Under the pieces are notes generated by a model. The model was not told the DNA's origin, made no database searches, and saw only the letters and a list, made by a program, of their open reading frames with translations. From JAPPHA01 sp965220985 (GTDB taxonomy: Bacteria; Pseudomonadota; Alphaproteobacteria; Rhodobacterales; Rhodobacteraceae): 64,000 nt of DNA. The DNA lies in NCBI GenBank assembly GCA_965220985.1, contig OZ244854.1, forward strand, positions 62,001 through 126,000, given 5' to 3'. The position numbers were made by a program, and so were the translations under genes. Positions 53,970 through 63,165 of the stretch are shown one piece after another; the first letter of the stretch is position 1, and every line of letters starts with the position of its first letter.

Positions 53970-54056
53970 GCCCAGGTGGCGGAATTGGTAGACGCGCTAG
54001 CTTCAGGTGCTAGTGCCCGTATGGGCGTGGAAGTTCGAGTCTTCTCCTGGGCACCA
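53970..54056 (+). tRNA. tRNA-Leu (anticodon CAG)
   Basis: An 87-nt class II tRNA with encoded CCA. The acceptor is GCCCAGG/CCTGGGC. The anticodon stem CTAGC/GCTAG encloses loop TTCAGGT, giving CAG for leucine. A long variable arm (GCCC/GGGC) and the T-loop TTCGAGT are present. Confidence 0.96.
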
Positions 54057-54081
54057 ATCACGCCGAACATCTCTGCTCGAA

Positions 54082-54111
54082 TGCCCTGAAAACAAAAGGG
54101 TTTTCAGGGCA
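54082..54111 (+). terminator. Hairpin terminator downstream of tRNA-Leu
   Basis: A perfect 12-bp stem (TGCCCTGAAAAC with its complement) has a 6-base loop, 25 bp after the tRNA. The right arm contains TTTT within the stem. Confidence 0.65.
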
Positions 54112-54325
54112 GTCGGACACAATGGCCGAACCTCTTTGCCCTGCACGTCGCAACCGATACGGCGCTCGTGGCAATGGGTCGAGAGATTCGGAATTCCTGC
54201 ACCCTGGACGGCGCTCGAACGCCATCCGATGCGCCGGCAGAGGGCGCATCAATCAACCGAAAGCAAAGCTGTCGGCCTGCAAACGGACGGGCGGAGCGAT
54301 TTCGTCCACCCGTCCGCTCGGGCAA

Positions 54326-56155
54326 TCAGGCTGATTCGGACGCGGTGCCAAGGCCTGCGCGGCGGCCGTCTCGATAGAGCGCTTTTGCCAGCGAGACGCA
54401 CATGAGTCCCATCACCATCGTGAAGGGAAGCGCGCCGATGATCATGGCGCTCCTCAGGGCCTCCAACGGGTCGGCGCCTCCGGTCGTCTTGCCAGCGACC
54501 AGCAAGGTTCCAACGACCGCTGTCAGGATCAGGCCCCAGACGATCTTGTGGCGGTTGCCGACTTTCTGATCGCCGCCGGACATGATGGTGTTCATCACCA
54601 GAATGCCGCTGTCTGCCGAGGTCACCAGGAAGGTCATGATCAGAACGACCGTCATCACCGTGATCGCCGACAGGAACCCGCCCGAGAGCATCGTACCCAG
54701 TGTCACGAAGAGTTTCGCGGTGCTCGACGCGCCAATGATCGCGCCTTCTGCAACTCCCGAGAGTTCGAGGTCGATCGCCGTTCCACCCAGGATTGTCATC
54801 CAGGCAAAGCAGACCAGCGCAGGCGCAAAGAGACAGCCAACGATGAACTCGCGCACTGTCCGGCCGCGTGAAATGCGTGCCAGGAACAGACCGACGAACG
54901 GCGAGAATGCAATCCACCAGGCCCAGTAGAAGGTCGTCCAACCAGCCTGCCAACCGAACTGACGCCCAGGTTCGCCGGCCGCATAGGCGGCTTCAAGGAC
55001 CTCTTCGGGCAGATTGGCGGCTTCGCCCTCAAGACCCGTTCGGAAACCTTCAAACGATCCCCACGCGTTCGTGGCCCCACCTCGCAATGCATCCGCAAAC
55101 GGGGCCGCCTCCGCCGGCAATGCCGAGGCAAAATCGGCCGGTCCCTGCGGGAAGTAGGCGCCGAAGCTCAGCGAGAGGAAGTGGAGGACGTAATCGACCA
55201 GCGCCGTTCCATAGGTGGTCATGGCAAAGACGAAGGATCCGAAGATCACGAACGTCCCCAACAGGATCAGCGACAGAACGAGATTGAGGTTCGAGAGGTA
55301 CTTCACCCCGCGGCCAACACCCGAGACCGCCGAGACGATGGAAAGTCCCATGATGGTGACAAGACCGGCTATCAGACCAACGGTTCCCGGTGCGGGAGCC
55401 TCGCCGCCCATGTCCATCATCCATTCCATTCCCGTGATTGAATACATGCCGTCGATGAACTGCGAGACGCCGAATCCGATGGTGACCGAAACGCCAAGGA
55501 TGGTCGCCACGACGCCAAGCACGTCGACCAGGTGACCGAGAAAGCCGTTCATCAGACTTCCGAACAGTGGCGTCAGCGCCGATCTGATCGTCAGCGGCAT
55601 GTCGCGCGTGTAGGCGTAGTACGCCAGCGAGAGGCCTGTCACGACATAGATGGCCCAGGCATGGAACCCGTAATGCGCGAATGTGTAACGGTAGGCAGAC
55701 TGCAGCGCCTCCTCCGAGTTCGCGGAGACGTCGCCGGCGACGACGACAGGGTTTGACCCCCATAGCCCCATGGGTTCGGCCGTCGCAAAGACCATCAAGC
55801 CAACTCCGAGGCCGGCGCCGAACATCATCGAGAACCACGAGAAGTTCGAAAACTCGGTCCCTTCGCCCGGCCGACCCATGATCCTCTTGCCCGTCTTCGG
55901 ATACGCCGCGATGGCAAACAGGAAAAACACGAACAGGCCCACGATAATGATGTAGAAGGCATTGAAACTTTCAAGCAGCCACCAGTTGAAGCTGCCCAGC
56001 TTGCTGTTTGCATTGGCCGGCCAGACCAGGGCCCAGATGACCAGTGCGACCATGATGCCCTTCGAGAGCAAGGCGATTTCAATGCTGTGCCCTTGGTAGA
56101 ACCCTGTTGCGGCCCTTCGAATCTCGATCGCGGTGAACGGTGGTTTCATCGACAT
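54326..56155 (-). CDS. BCCT-family betaine/choline/carnitine transporter
   Basis: A 609-residue polytopic membrane transporter with 12 predicted helices. The BCCT signature lies in the region WTTFYWAWWIAFSPFVGLFL, followed by ARISRGRTVREFIVGCLFAP. FSMMFGAGLGVGLMVFATAEP is the conserved helix-3 glycine-rich stretch. The family imports compatible solutes or related quaternary amines and sulfonium compounds by Na+ or H+ symport. Start ATG 56155 (MSMKPPFTAIEI) is chosen; the upstream extension lacks coding character. The stop lies 215 bp from the tRNA terminator. Confidence 0.95.
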   Translation of the reverse strand: MSMKPPFTAIEIRRAATGFYQGHSIEIALLSKGIMVALVIWALVWPANANSKLGSFNWWLLESFNAFYIIIVGLFVFFLFAIAAYPKTGKRIMGRPGEGTEFSNFSWFSMMFGAGLGVGLMVFATAEPMGLWGSNPVVVAGDVSANSEEALQSAYRYTFAHYGFHAWAIYVVTGLSLAYYAYTRDMPLTIRSALTPLFGSLMNGFLGHLVDVLGVVATILGVSVTIGFGVSQFIDGMYSITGMEWMMDMGGEAPAPGTVGLIAGLVTIMGLSIVSAVSGVGRGVKYLSNLNLVLSLILLGTFVIFGSFVFAMTTYGTALVDYVLHFLSLSFGAYFPQGPADFASALPAEAAPFADALRGGATNAWGSFEGFRTGLEGEAANLPEEVLEAAYAAGEPGRQFGWQAGWTTFYWAWWIAFSPFVGLFLARISRGRTVREFIVGCLFAPALVCFAWMTILGGTAIDLELSGVAEGAIIGASSTAKLFVTLGTMLSGGFLSAITVMTVVLIMTFLVTSADSGILVMNTIMSGGDQKVGNRHKIVWGLILTAVVGTLLVAGKTTGGADPLEALRSAMIIGALPFTMVMGLMCVSLAKALYRDGRRAGLGTASESA

Positions 56156-56259
56156 GTCTTCCCTCCTTGTGACACGATGTGATCGCGACCCTACCGGTCT
56201 CGGCATTCGCCTGACAAGTGGAGCCGTGACTTTTTTTCCGCGCGCGAACGATTTGCAAA

Positions 56260-57270
56260 TCACTCGCCGATGGAATTCCTGATCCTGTCAATGGTCGCGG
56301 CATTCACTTCGACGCCATGCAAACGAGCCTTCATCCGGTGCTCGCGACGACCATCGCCCGGCAGTCGCGCTCCCTCCTGCGCCCCGAACGCCTCGGTCAG
56401 TCGGGAAACGAGCGGGGCAAACCGGTCGCCTGCCGTTTTTTCGGGATCGATGGCGATGAAGAACTGGCCAGTCCTTGGCGGTCCGCCGGCAGTCCCCGAA
56501 AACGGCGATGCATCGATTCCGAGCGTCGCCCCCGTCAGCAAGGCCGCCATCGTTTCGACCAGCAGGGCCGCACCGACACCCTTGTAGCCCCCCGACGGGG
56601 CCATCGACCCCTTCAGCCCGACCTCCGGATCGGTCGTGGGGTTGCCATCGGGGTCGAGCGCCCACCCAATCGGGATCGGCCTGCTTTCGCGGGCGTGCTT
56701 CATCACCTCGCTCTTGGCGATCGTGCTGGCGCTCTGGTCGATCAGGATTGCCGGTTCGCCGTCGTCGCCCGGAACGGCGATCGAAAACGGGTTCGTGCCG
56801 ACCACTGGCCTCGACCCGCCGGACGGGGCGATCGAGGCAGGCGCGTTAGTGAAACCCAGCCCGACCAGACCTGATCCGGCAAGCCGGGCGGCATGATAGC
56901 CAAGGACGCCACAGTTGTAGCTGTTGCGGATGGCGAGCGCCGCGATGCCCTGTTCCCGCGCCATCGGCACGAGGCGCTCGAATCCAAGATCGATGGCGGG
57001 ATGGGCGAAGCCTGTCGCGGCGTCCACCTTCACGACCGACGGGCCTGGCAACTCGACCACAGGCCGCGCCTGCCCGTCGACCTTGCCGCACCGCACGTGC
57101 TCGCAGTAGATCGGGATGTAGGCGAGGCCGTGACTCGCGATCCCGTCGGCCTCGGTGGCTGCCGTGGCGATGGCCAACGGCCGTGCATTGGCCTCGGTCG
57201 TTCCGGCCGCCACAAGCGCGCGGAAGCTGAGGTCCTCGATTTCGTTCAGGCTTAGCGTCAATGTCGGCAT
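56260..57270 (-). CDS. Ldh_2-family NAD(P)-dependent oxidoreductase
   Basis: A 336-residue protein of the malate/L-lactate/sulfolactate/delta1-piperideine-2-carboxylate reductase family. It contains ADGIASHGLAYIPIYCEHV (active-site His region), NSYNCGVLGYHAARLA, RPVVGTNPFSIAVPG, AKSEVMKHARESRPIPIGWA and MAPSGGYKGVGAALLVE. These enzymes reduce 2-oxo acids or cyclic imines with NAD(P)H. Start ATG 57270 (MPTLTLSLNEIED) is standard. It precedes the BCCT gene by about 100 bp in the same direction; a shared role in amine or imino-acid use is possible. Confidence 0.92.
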   Translation of the reverse strand: MPTLTLSLNEIEDLSFRALVAAGTTEANARPLAIATAATEADGIASHGLAYIPIYCEHVRCGKVDGQARPVVELPGPSVVKVDAATGFAHPAIDLGFERLVPMAREQGIAALAIRNSYNCGVLGYHAARLAGSGLVGLGFTNAPASIAPSGGSRPVVGTNPFSIAVPGDDGEPAILIDQSASTIAKSEVMKHARESRPIPIGWALDPDGNPTTDPEVGLKGSMAPSGGYKGVGAALLVETMAALLTGATLGIDASPFSGTAGGPPRTGQFFIAIDPEKTAGDRFAPLVSRLTEAFGAQEGARLPGDGRREHRMKARLHGVEVNAATIDRIRNSIGE

Positions 57271-57990
57271 TGGTCGGACCACGGCTTGCAAATGATTGAA
57301 GACAGAGCGTTTAACCATGATGCGCGCGGAACAAAAGAGGGCCTCGGTTCGTCTTGCCTGCCGGGAAATCGGCCGCTTTGCCTCGATGGCCAGTCGGGAG
57401 TTGCGGCAGAATTTCGGCGACCGCGAGCGCCGCTGTGGGCAGGCTCGATGCAGCCGGGGAGCACGGGCTCAGTGGCTTCGCCCGCTCCTCGCGAGTCGAA
57501 CGCCGCATTGCGAGCGCTGTTCATGGCGGTGCTTGGAGATACATGGAAGCCGGAGCAAAGCGCCAGACGGATTCCGTAGGTCGGCGCGGGCGCTGTTTCT
57601 GCCGGCGTGACACCGTTGGCGCGACACCTCCGCGCCGATCGAACATGCGGAGCCGCACCTTTTCGAATTCTTCGGCGACGGGGCACGACGCGCGACCGAC
57701 GATGGCGCGGCAGCGCTGGTCGCGGTTTCATTCCCGGGACGCGCTGACTTCATCCCCGCCACGCGACCGCCATAGCTCCACTCGATGTGACCAACCTCGC
57801 ATCCAAAAACGAATTCAGTTACACGACGCATGTAACAGGAGAGACTGGGACGGTGTTTCGCCTTGAAATCCCTGCCGGTTTCAATTTCTGTTCAATCAAG
57901 AGCCGTTGACCATCCGCCACTTTCCATGCCGTGTCGCGCAAGGCAAGACGCCAGTTGACACTTGGCCCTCAAGAAAGGACTGCCGAAAAC
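57271..57990. other. 720-bp intergenic region
   Basis: It lies between the divergent Ldh_2 and nrnC genes. Several overlapping open frames are present on both strands, but none shows a recognisable family or a good start. It must contain the promoters of both flanking genes. Confidence 0.45.
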
Positions 57991-58602
57991 ATGACTGTTC
58001 ATCTGCACTCGGGCGATCTTCCCGCCGATCTGGATCTTGGCGAGGTCGTCGCAATCGATACCGAGACCATGGGGCTGCGGATGGGGCGAGACCGTCTCTG
58101 CGTCGTTCAGCTCTCGGCCGGCGACGGAGACGCGCACGTCGTTCGCATCTCGCAAGACGGGGGGCCGGCCCCGCGGCTCGAGAAGATCCTGCGGGATCAT
58201 GATATCCTGAAGCTGTTCCATTTCGCTCGCTTCGACATGTCTGTTCTTCAAATGCACTTCGGATTGGTGATTGCACCGGTCTATTGCACCAAGATCGCAT
58301 CGCGGTTTGCGCGAACCTACACTGATCGCCATGGACTGAAGGACCTCGTGAAGGAACTTATCGGCATCGACATCTCGAAGCAGCAGCAAAGCTCGGACTG
58401 GGGCCGCGAGTTTCTGTCGCCTGAACAGCTCGAGTACGCGGCTGGCGACGTGCTGCATCTGCACCGCCTCCGTGACGAGCTGAATTCCATTCTTGAGCGC
58501 GAAGACCGATACGACCTTGCCGAGGCGTGTTTCGACTTTTTGCCGAACCTCACCTTGATCGACTGTTCGGGCTGGCAGGGACAGGATGTCTTTGCCCACT
58601 GA
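57991..58602 (+). CDS. nrnC: NrnC-type 3'-5' oligoribonuclease (RNase D family)
   Basis: A 203-residue DEDDy exonuclease. VVAIDTETMGL gives Asp23 and Glu25, LFHFARFDMSVL gives the second Asp, and LEYAAGDVLHLHRL gives the Tyr/Asp pair. It is far shorter than RNase D and lacks HRDC domains, which matches NrnC, the alphaproteobacterial enzyme that finishes degradation of 2-5-nt RNAs and pGpG. ATG 57991 is used. It is followed 39 bp downstream by lptC. Confidence 0.92.
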   Translation: MTVHLHSGDLPADLDLGEVVAIDTETMGLRMGRDRLCVVQLSAGDGDAHVVRISQDGGPAPRLEKILRDHDILKLFHFARFDMSVLQMHFGLVIAPVYCTKIASRFARTYTDRHGLKDLVKELIGIDISKQQQSSDWGREFLSPEQLEYAAGDVLHLHRLRDELNSILEREDRYDLAEACFDFLPNLTLIDCSGWQGQDVFAH

Positions 58603-58641
58603 GTCCAGATTGTCCGGATCGCGCGGGCCGCGGATTTCGCG

Positions 58642-59361
58642 ATGCTGATCAGGCCCGCATCCGCGCCCGCCGGTTACTCGCGAATCGTGCGGAGATTCCG
58701 GATTGGATTGCTGTTTGCCTCGATCGCGCTGATTGCGGCGATGTTCGTCATCGGCATTGTTCGCTCGGGCAACGGTTACGCGCCCGGTTCATCTTCATCC
58801 TCAAGCACGGAGCCGAACCTTCCCTCCAACGGACAGGCTTCGGGCGAGTTGGCCGGATCCGAAACCGATGAATGCTCGGTCATCGAGAACTCCAGATATG
58901 CGGACGTGACCCGGAGGGGAGAATCGTTTTCCGTCAACGCCGATGTCGCCAGCCTTTGCGGTTCCGGCCCCGACCAGTTCGTCGCCACAAACCCCACTTT
59001 CGATATCCGTTTCCAGAACGGCGAAGGGGTTCGGGCGCTGTCGCAATCCGCCAAACTCGACTTTGTCGAGCAGGCCGCGATCCTCACTGGCGGCGTCAGG
59101 ATCGAGACTTCCGATGGGACCGTTGCCGAGACTTCCGAAATTGTGGTGGACATTCGCGAAAAGCGTGGTTTAAGTCGTGGAAAAGTTGACGCATATGGTC
59201 CGTTTGGCGCTCTGAGCGCCGGCATGATGGAGATCCTCGTGACCACCCCGGAGAATTCGACGACGCCTCTCGACAACAAGAACGTGCACACCACGCTGAC
59301 CTTCACCGGTGGCGTCAGGATGACAATCAATCCACGGGGCGGGAGGCGCGGAACACCATGA
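58642..59361 (+). CDS. lptC: LptC, LPS transport periplasmic bridge protein
   Basis: A 239-residue bitopic protein. One N-terminal membrane segment (IGLLFASIALIAAMFVIGI, about 22-40) is followed by a Ser-rich linker and a beta-jellyroll LptC domain with DEC-SVIENSRYADVTRRG and VRIETSDGTVAETSEIVVD. LptC sits in the inner membrane with LptB2FG and hands LPS to LptA. The linker and several inserts make it longer than E. coli LptC. Its stop overlaps the lptA start by 4 bp. Confidence 0.85.
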   Translation: MLIRPASAPAGYSRIVRRFRIGLLFASIALIAAMFVIGIVRSGNGYAPGSSSSSSTEPNLPSNGQASGELAGSETDECSVIENSRYADVTRRGESFSVNADVASLCGSGPDQFVATNPTFDIRFQNGEGVRALSQSAKLDFVEQAAILTGGVRIETSDGTVAETSEIVVDIREKRGLSRGKVDAYGPFGALSAGMMEILVTTPENSTTPLDNKNVHTTLTFTGGVRMTINPRGGRRGTP

Positions 59362-59879
59362 AGCGGCCAATGGACTTGATCCGAACCACCATGACCGTGA
59401 TACCTCTGGCTGTCGCACTTGTCGCCACCCCAACTGGATCATTTTCCAATCCTGCAGACTGCACGACGCACGCCGACAAGCCTGACGAGCATTCCGACAT
59501 GATCAGGGTGTCCGCAGACCTCATCCGGGTGACGGGCGTCGAAAACACGGTTGCACTCGAAGGGCGGCCGGTCGTGACCGAGGGAGATCTCTGCCTGTCT
59601 GCAAACTCCATCCTGGCGACATACGAAGAGGGGACCGGCAAACTCCTCGCCATGTCCGCAGCTGATGACGTCTCGGTTGCCAAAGGGGCAGACCATGCAA
59701 CAGGCGACTCCGCTCGATACGATGTCGAGGCGCAAACCGTGGTGCTCTTGGGCAATGTCACGCTGACAAGCGATGGCGCCATCGTCAACTCCCAAAAGTT
59801 GACGATCGATCTCGAAAACGAAACCCTTACGCTGGAAGGCAAGGTCGAATCGGACATCGATCCGGTGCCCGGTGAATGA
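59358..59879 (+). CDS. lptA: LptA, periplasmic LPS transport protein
   Basis: A 173-residue exported protein with a signal peptide (TMTVIPLAVALVATPTG) and an OstA-like domain. It shows MIRVSADLIRVTGVENTVAL, CLSANSILATYEE and ATGDSARYDVEAQTVVLLG. LptA polymerises to bridge the inner and outer membranes. Two cysteines near the mature N terminus and CLSA could form a disulfide. It overlaps lptC and lptB. Confidence 0.88.
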   Translation: MKRPMDLIRTTMTVIPLAVALVATPTGSFSNPADCTTHADKPDEHSDMIRVSADLIRVTGVENTVALEGRPVVTEGDLCLSANSILATYEEGTGKLLAMSAADDVSVAKGADHATGDSARYDVEAQTVVLLGNVTLTSDGAIVNSQKLTIDLENETLTLEGKVESDIDPVPGE

Positions 59880-60705
59880 TCTGACGGAACCGAGCGGCGA
59901 ACCAGGCGCTGAGCGCGGTCTGAGCGTTGCGGGGATCGGCAAGGCGATCAACCGCCGACCCATTCTACGCGACGTCAGCATGAACCTCGTTCGCGGCGAA
60001 ATCGTCGCGCTTCTTGGTCCCAACGGCGCCGGAAAGACCACGTGCTTCCATGTCATCGCAGGGCTTGTTCCTCCCGACACCGGTTCGGTCCGCATCGATG
60101 GCACCGAAATCACCGACTTGCCGATGTATCGCCGCGCGCGCCTGGGGCTTGGCTACCTTCCTCAGGAACCGAGCGTGTTCAGGGGATTGTCGGCAGAAGA
60201 CAACATTCGCGCCGTTGTCGAGTTCTGGGTCGATGGACGCAGGAACCAGAATGCCCGCGTTGATGAACTGGTTGAGGAGTTTTCCATCGGCCATGTCCGG
60301 AAATCTTCTGCAATCGTCCTGTCGGGAGGCGAACGTCGCCGCGTCGAAATCGCCCGCTGCCTCGCGAGCGGTCCAAGTTACATTCTTCTCGACGAACCTT
60401 TTGCCGGCGTCGACCCGATCGCGGTTGCCGACATCCGCAACCTGATTCTCAACCTGCGCGAACGCAACATCGGCGTCCTGATCACCGACCACAACGTGCG
60501 GGAGACTCTGGGCATCGTCGACCGGGCCTACATCCTTCATGCGGGGAGTGTCCTGATGGCCGGAACCCCTCAGGAGGTTGCTGCCCATGACGATGTCAGA
60601 AAGATCTATCTCGGAACCGAATTCGAGATCGGGAATTCGGCTTCTGTGCAGGACATCGGCTCGACAGGCATCGATCAAGCAAGGGTCCGCAAGATCCGAT
60701 CATGA
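59872..60705 (+). CDS. lptB: LptB, ATPase of the LPS export ABC transporter
   Basis: A 277-residue ABC ATPase. Walker A is LGPNGAGKTT, the Q-loop lies at LGYLPQEPSVFRGLS, the signature is LSGGERRRVEIAR, Walker B is ILLDEPFAGVDPIA and the switch is ITDHNVRETL. Sequence around YLPQEPSVFR is typical of LptB. It energises LPS extraction with LptFG. GTG 59872 overlaps the lptA stop by 8 bp. The C terminus is about 25 residues longer than in E. coli. Confidence 0.95.
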   Translation: MNDLTEPSGEPGAERGLSVAGIGKAINRRPILRDVSMNLVRGEIVALLGPNGAGKTTCFHVIAGLVPPDTGSVRIDGTEITDLPMYRRARLGLGYLPQEPSVFRGLSAEDNIRAVVEFWVDGRRNQNARVDELVEEFSIGHVRKSSAIVLSGGERRRVEIARCLASGPSYILLDEPFAGVDPIAVADIRNLILNLRERNIGVLITDHNVRETLGIVDRAYILHAGSVLMAGTPQEVAAHDDVRKIYLGTEFEIGNSASVQDIGSTGIDQARVRKIRS

Positions 60706-60981
60706 TGCATCGAGAGGGCAGTTCCGGTGCAAGCGGGATCGGCCAACATTGCAATTGCTGCGGTCAAGACACGACCTCGGTGGCCGGTTTGCATTGGCAT
60801 CACGACATCGAGCGTTTCACATTGAAACTTGAAACATTGAACCGTTCCCTAATCGTGCTATCTCTCATATAGGGCGTCAGGCAAAGCCTCGTCGACGGCG
60901 GCTCCGGATTCGGATTCGATCTCGCGTTAGACGGAACCCTTGCAAACCAGCACCGCTCAGCGTTGCCAACGGAGACACTGC

Positions 60982-61560
60982 ATGCATTTTCAGATCAGCG
61001 GCAAGCATCTCGATATCGGAGACTCGCTCAAGGCCCATGTCCAGAAGGAGTTCGGTCTGATTCTCGAGAAGTTCGCAATCCGGCCCGTTCAGGCGGTGGT
61101 CACATTTGAACGCAACAGACACGAATTCGTCTGCGAATCGTCGGTGCATCTCTCGACCGGGCTGACGGCGGCTGCCAATGGACGTTCGACCGACATCCAT
61201 GCGTCATTCGACCTCGCGGCCGACCGCATGGAGAAGCAGCTCCGCCGACACAAGCGCCGTCTCAAGGACCACCACCGCAGGCGCACGTCACCGATTGAAA
61301 CCACCGGCGCTCCCAAGTATATCCTTGCCGCCGATGATGACGACAACGAGTCGCACCGCGACGATGCACTTCAGCCCGTGATCATTGCCGAAATGGAAAC
61401 GGACATCAAATCGCTCTCCGTTGGCGAAGCGGTCATGCAGATGGAACTGACGGGGGAGCCGGTGCTCGTGTTCCGAAACGAGAGTCATCAGGGGTACAAT
61501 GTCGTCTATCGACGAAACGACGGCAATATCGGCTGGATTGACCCGAAGTCACCACAATGA
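60982..61560 (+). CDS. hpf: Long-form ribosome hibernation-promoting factor
   Basis: A 192-residue protein. The N-terminal HPF/RaiA domain (MHFQISGKHLDIGDSLKAHV; AFEAS-like strand RSTDIHASFDLAADRMEKQL; HKRRLKDHHRR) is followed by a linker. The C-terminal dimerisation domain contains SVGEAVMQMELTGEPVLVFRN and GYNVVYRRNDGNIGWID. Long HPF joins ribosomes into 100S dimers in stationary phase. ATG 60982 is used. In Rhodobacterales this gene lies between lptB and ptsN, as here. Confidence 0.93.
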   Translation: MHFQISGKHLDIGDSLKAHVQKEFGLILEKFAIRPVQAVVTFERNRHEFVCESSVHLSTGLTAAANGRSTDIHASFDLAADRMEKQLRRHKRRLKDHHRRRTSPIETTGAPKYILAADDDDNESHRDDALQPVIIAEMETDIKSLSVGEAVMQMELTGEPVLVFRNESHQGYNVVYRRNDGNIGWIDPKSPQ

Positions 61561-61606
61561 CAATCCCGACTCCAGGATTGGAGAGACAACTTGCCGGGGG
61601 GGCGGA

Positions 61607-62071
61607 ATGGACCTGATCAAGATTCTCGATAACCGCGCGGTCCGATCGTTTTCCGGGGTCCCAAGCAAATCGCGTCTGCTGCAGTTGATCAGCGAGCAGG
61701 CGTCGATTGTCTATGGATTCGACTCGAAAAGCGTCCATGACGCGCTCGCCGATCGCGAGAAGCTCGGGTCGACAGGTGTCGGGCGCGGGATTGCCATTCC
61801 CCATGCCCGGATGGATCAGGTCACGGAGGTTGTGGGACTGTTTACCAGGATCGCCGACCCGATCGAATTCGACTCGATCGACAAGCAGCCCGTGGACCTC
61901 GTGTTCACCCTGCTCGCTCCCGAAAACAGCGGTGCCGAGCACCTCAAGGCATTGGCGATGGTTTCGCGTACCCTGCGCGATGAAGATATTTGCAGAAAAC
62001 TCCGGGCCAACCACCTTCCTCAAAAACTCTTCGCGATACTCACACAGACATCCCTGCGCGACGCAGCCTGA
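61607..62071 (+). CDS. ptsN: PtsN, nitrogen-type EIIA phosphotransferase protein
   Basis: A 154-residue EIIA(Ntr) protein. The phosphorylatable histidine is His66 in GRGIAIPHARMDQV. Other family segments are LADREKLGSTGVG and VDLVFTLLAPENSGAEHLKAL. PtsN relays the phosphorylation state of the nitrogen PTS to regulate metabolism and potassium handling. ATG 61607 (MDLIKILDNRAV) follows a G-rich leader; hpf ends 46 bp upstream. Confidence 0.95.
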   Translation: MDLIKILDNRAVRSFSGVPSKSRLLQLISEQASIVYGFDSKSVHDALADREKLGSTGVGRGIAIPHARMDQVTEVVGLFTRIADPIEFDSIDKQPVDLVFTLLAPENSGAEHLKALAMVSRTLRDEDICRKLRANHLPQKLFAILTQTSLRDAA

Positions 62072-62814
62072 TTTCTGCTTCGCGATGATGTCGGGGCTTG
62101 GAAATCCGAACTCTGCCGGCAGCCGTATTTGTCAAGATCTCGCGGGCGATCCGGGACCATGTCACCGCGGCTCGCGGTTCGGTTCGAATCATCTCGTCAA
62201 CAGCCGTTGATTCTTTTCTCGCCCTGACGGATTGTCGTGTTCAAGGGTTGGAACGACGCCCCGGTTGCCAACGCGCTGAGCACGAGGACTGGGGCCGGTT
62301 TGGCACGAGTCAGCGAAGCCTGAACAATCCGATGTTGACCCCGATGGGTGCCTTGTCAACTCTGACTGACTGTTGGTCATGGTCTATTTCCCGATGCCTT
62401 TCAGGTTTGTCGTCGAGATGCCGAACACGTTGCGCTACCACAACAATCGGTCATTGATTTCGAGAGATTCCGTTCGACACTCGCTTGCCGCGATGCAGAT
62501 GAGACATGGCGATTTGCGAGAAGTCTTGAATCCATTGCAATTCATCGGAGATTCACGGAATCCGCCATTACAAGCGGTTTCGCATGCCGATGACAGCCAC
62601 CCTGAAGAATTGCCGGCAGTGATGGGAGTTGCCACAAGTGATGGCCCTGCAACGACACGTGCCCGAGCACCATCCCCAGATCTTCCAAATCGTCAGAGAC
62701 TACGTCGTGGCGCGACACGACCAGTCTTCAAGAACCGGTCGTTTCAATTGTCAAGTTTCGGCGAAGCGACAGTTACATCTGAACCCAATGACGGGCGGAA
62801 CCGGCGGACGGATG
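62072..62814. other. 740-bp stretch without a recognised gene
   Basis: It lies between ptsN and the convergent Rpn locus B. Several short open frames exist but none is convincing. No hairpin terminator was evident by eye after ptsN. Confidence 0.45.
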
Positions 62815-63132
62815 TCAATGGTGGCGGTGCCCGCCAAACACGTCCATGATTGAATCTGAGGTGATCAAGCGGTCAAGCCAGGCATCGAGATCAACGGCGC
62901 TCGCATTGCGAACCCGTGCAACCTGAGAAGATGAGAGTTTCCCGAACTTCACCCGAGCCTGACGCAGAAAAGTCTCCGCCTTGCCCGCGAGCATCCCTTT
63001 TTCTATGCCTTGCTCAATGCCACGCTCAATGCCTTTCTCGATGCCTTTCTCGATGCCTTTCTGCATCCATTCCTGCGCAGGTGTTGACATCATCTCCTCC
63101 TTTTTGTCGGCGGCCATCGGCGAATGCCGCAA
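62815..63132 (-). repeat. Rpn locus B: third C-terminal cassette
   Basis: A tandem copy of the Rpn C-terminal cassette. The duplicated unit starts at GLRHSPMAADKKEEMM. AGGAGGAG (63101-63094) precedes tandem ATGs; from ATG 63090 it encodes a 91-residue protein (MSTPAQEWMQKG, five 12-bp GIEx repeats, KAETFLRQARVKFG, end DVFGGHRHH). There is no nuclease domain. It probably makes an independent short form. The 3' end contains the GGCGG-TGC-CCGCC hairpin (62823-62835). Confidence 0.72.
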
Positions 63133-63165
63133 CCCTCTTTCCAGGAGTTCAACAGGAGGGCAGCG

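Noticed and set aside
53970..54056. tRNA-Leu as attachment site of the element
   Set aside because: The element lies at the 5' side and I found no second copy of the tRNA 3' end in the window.
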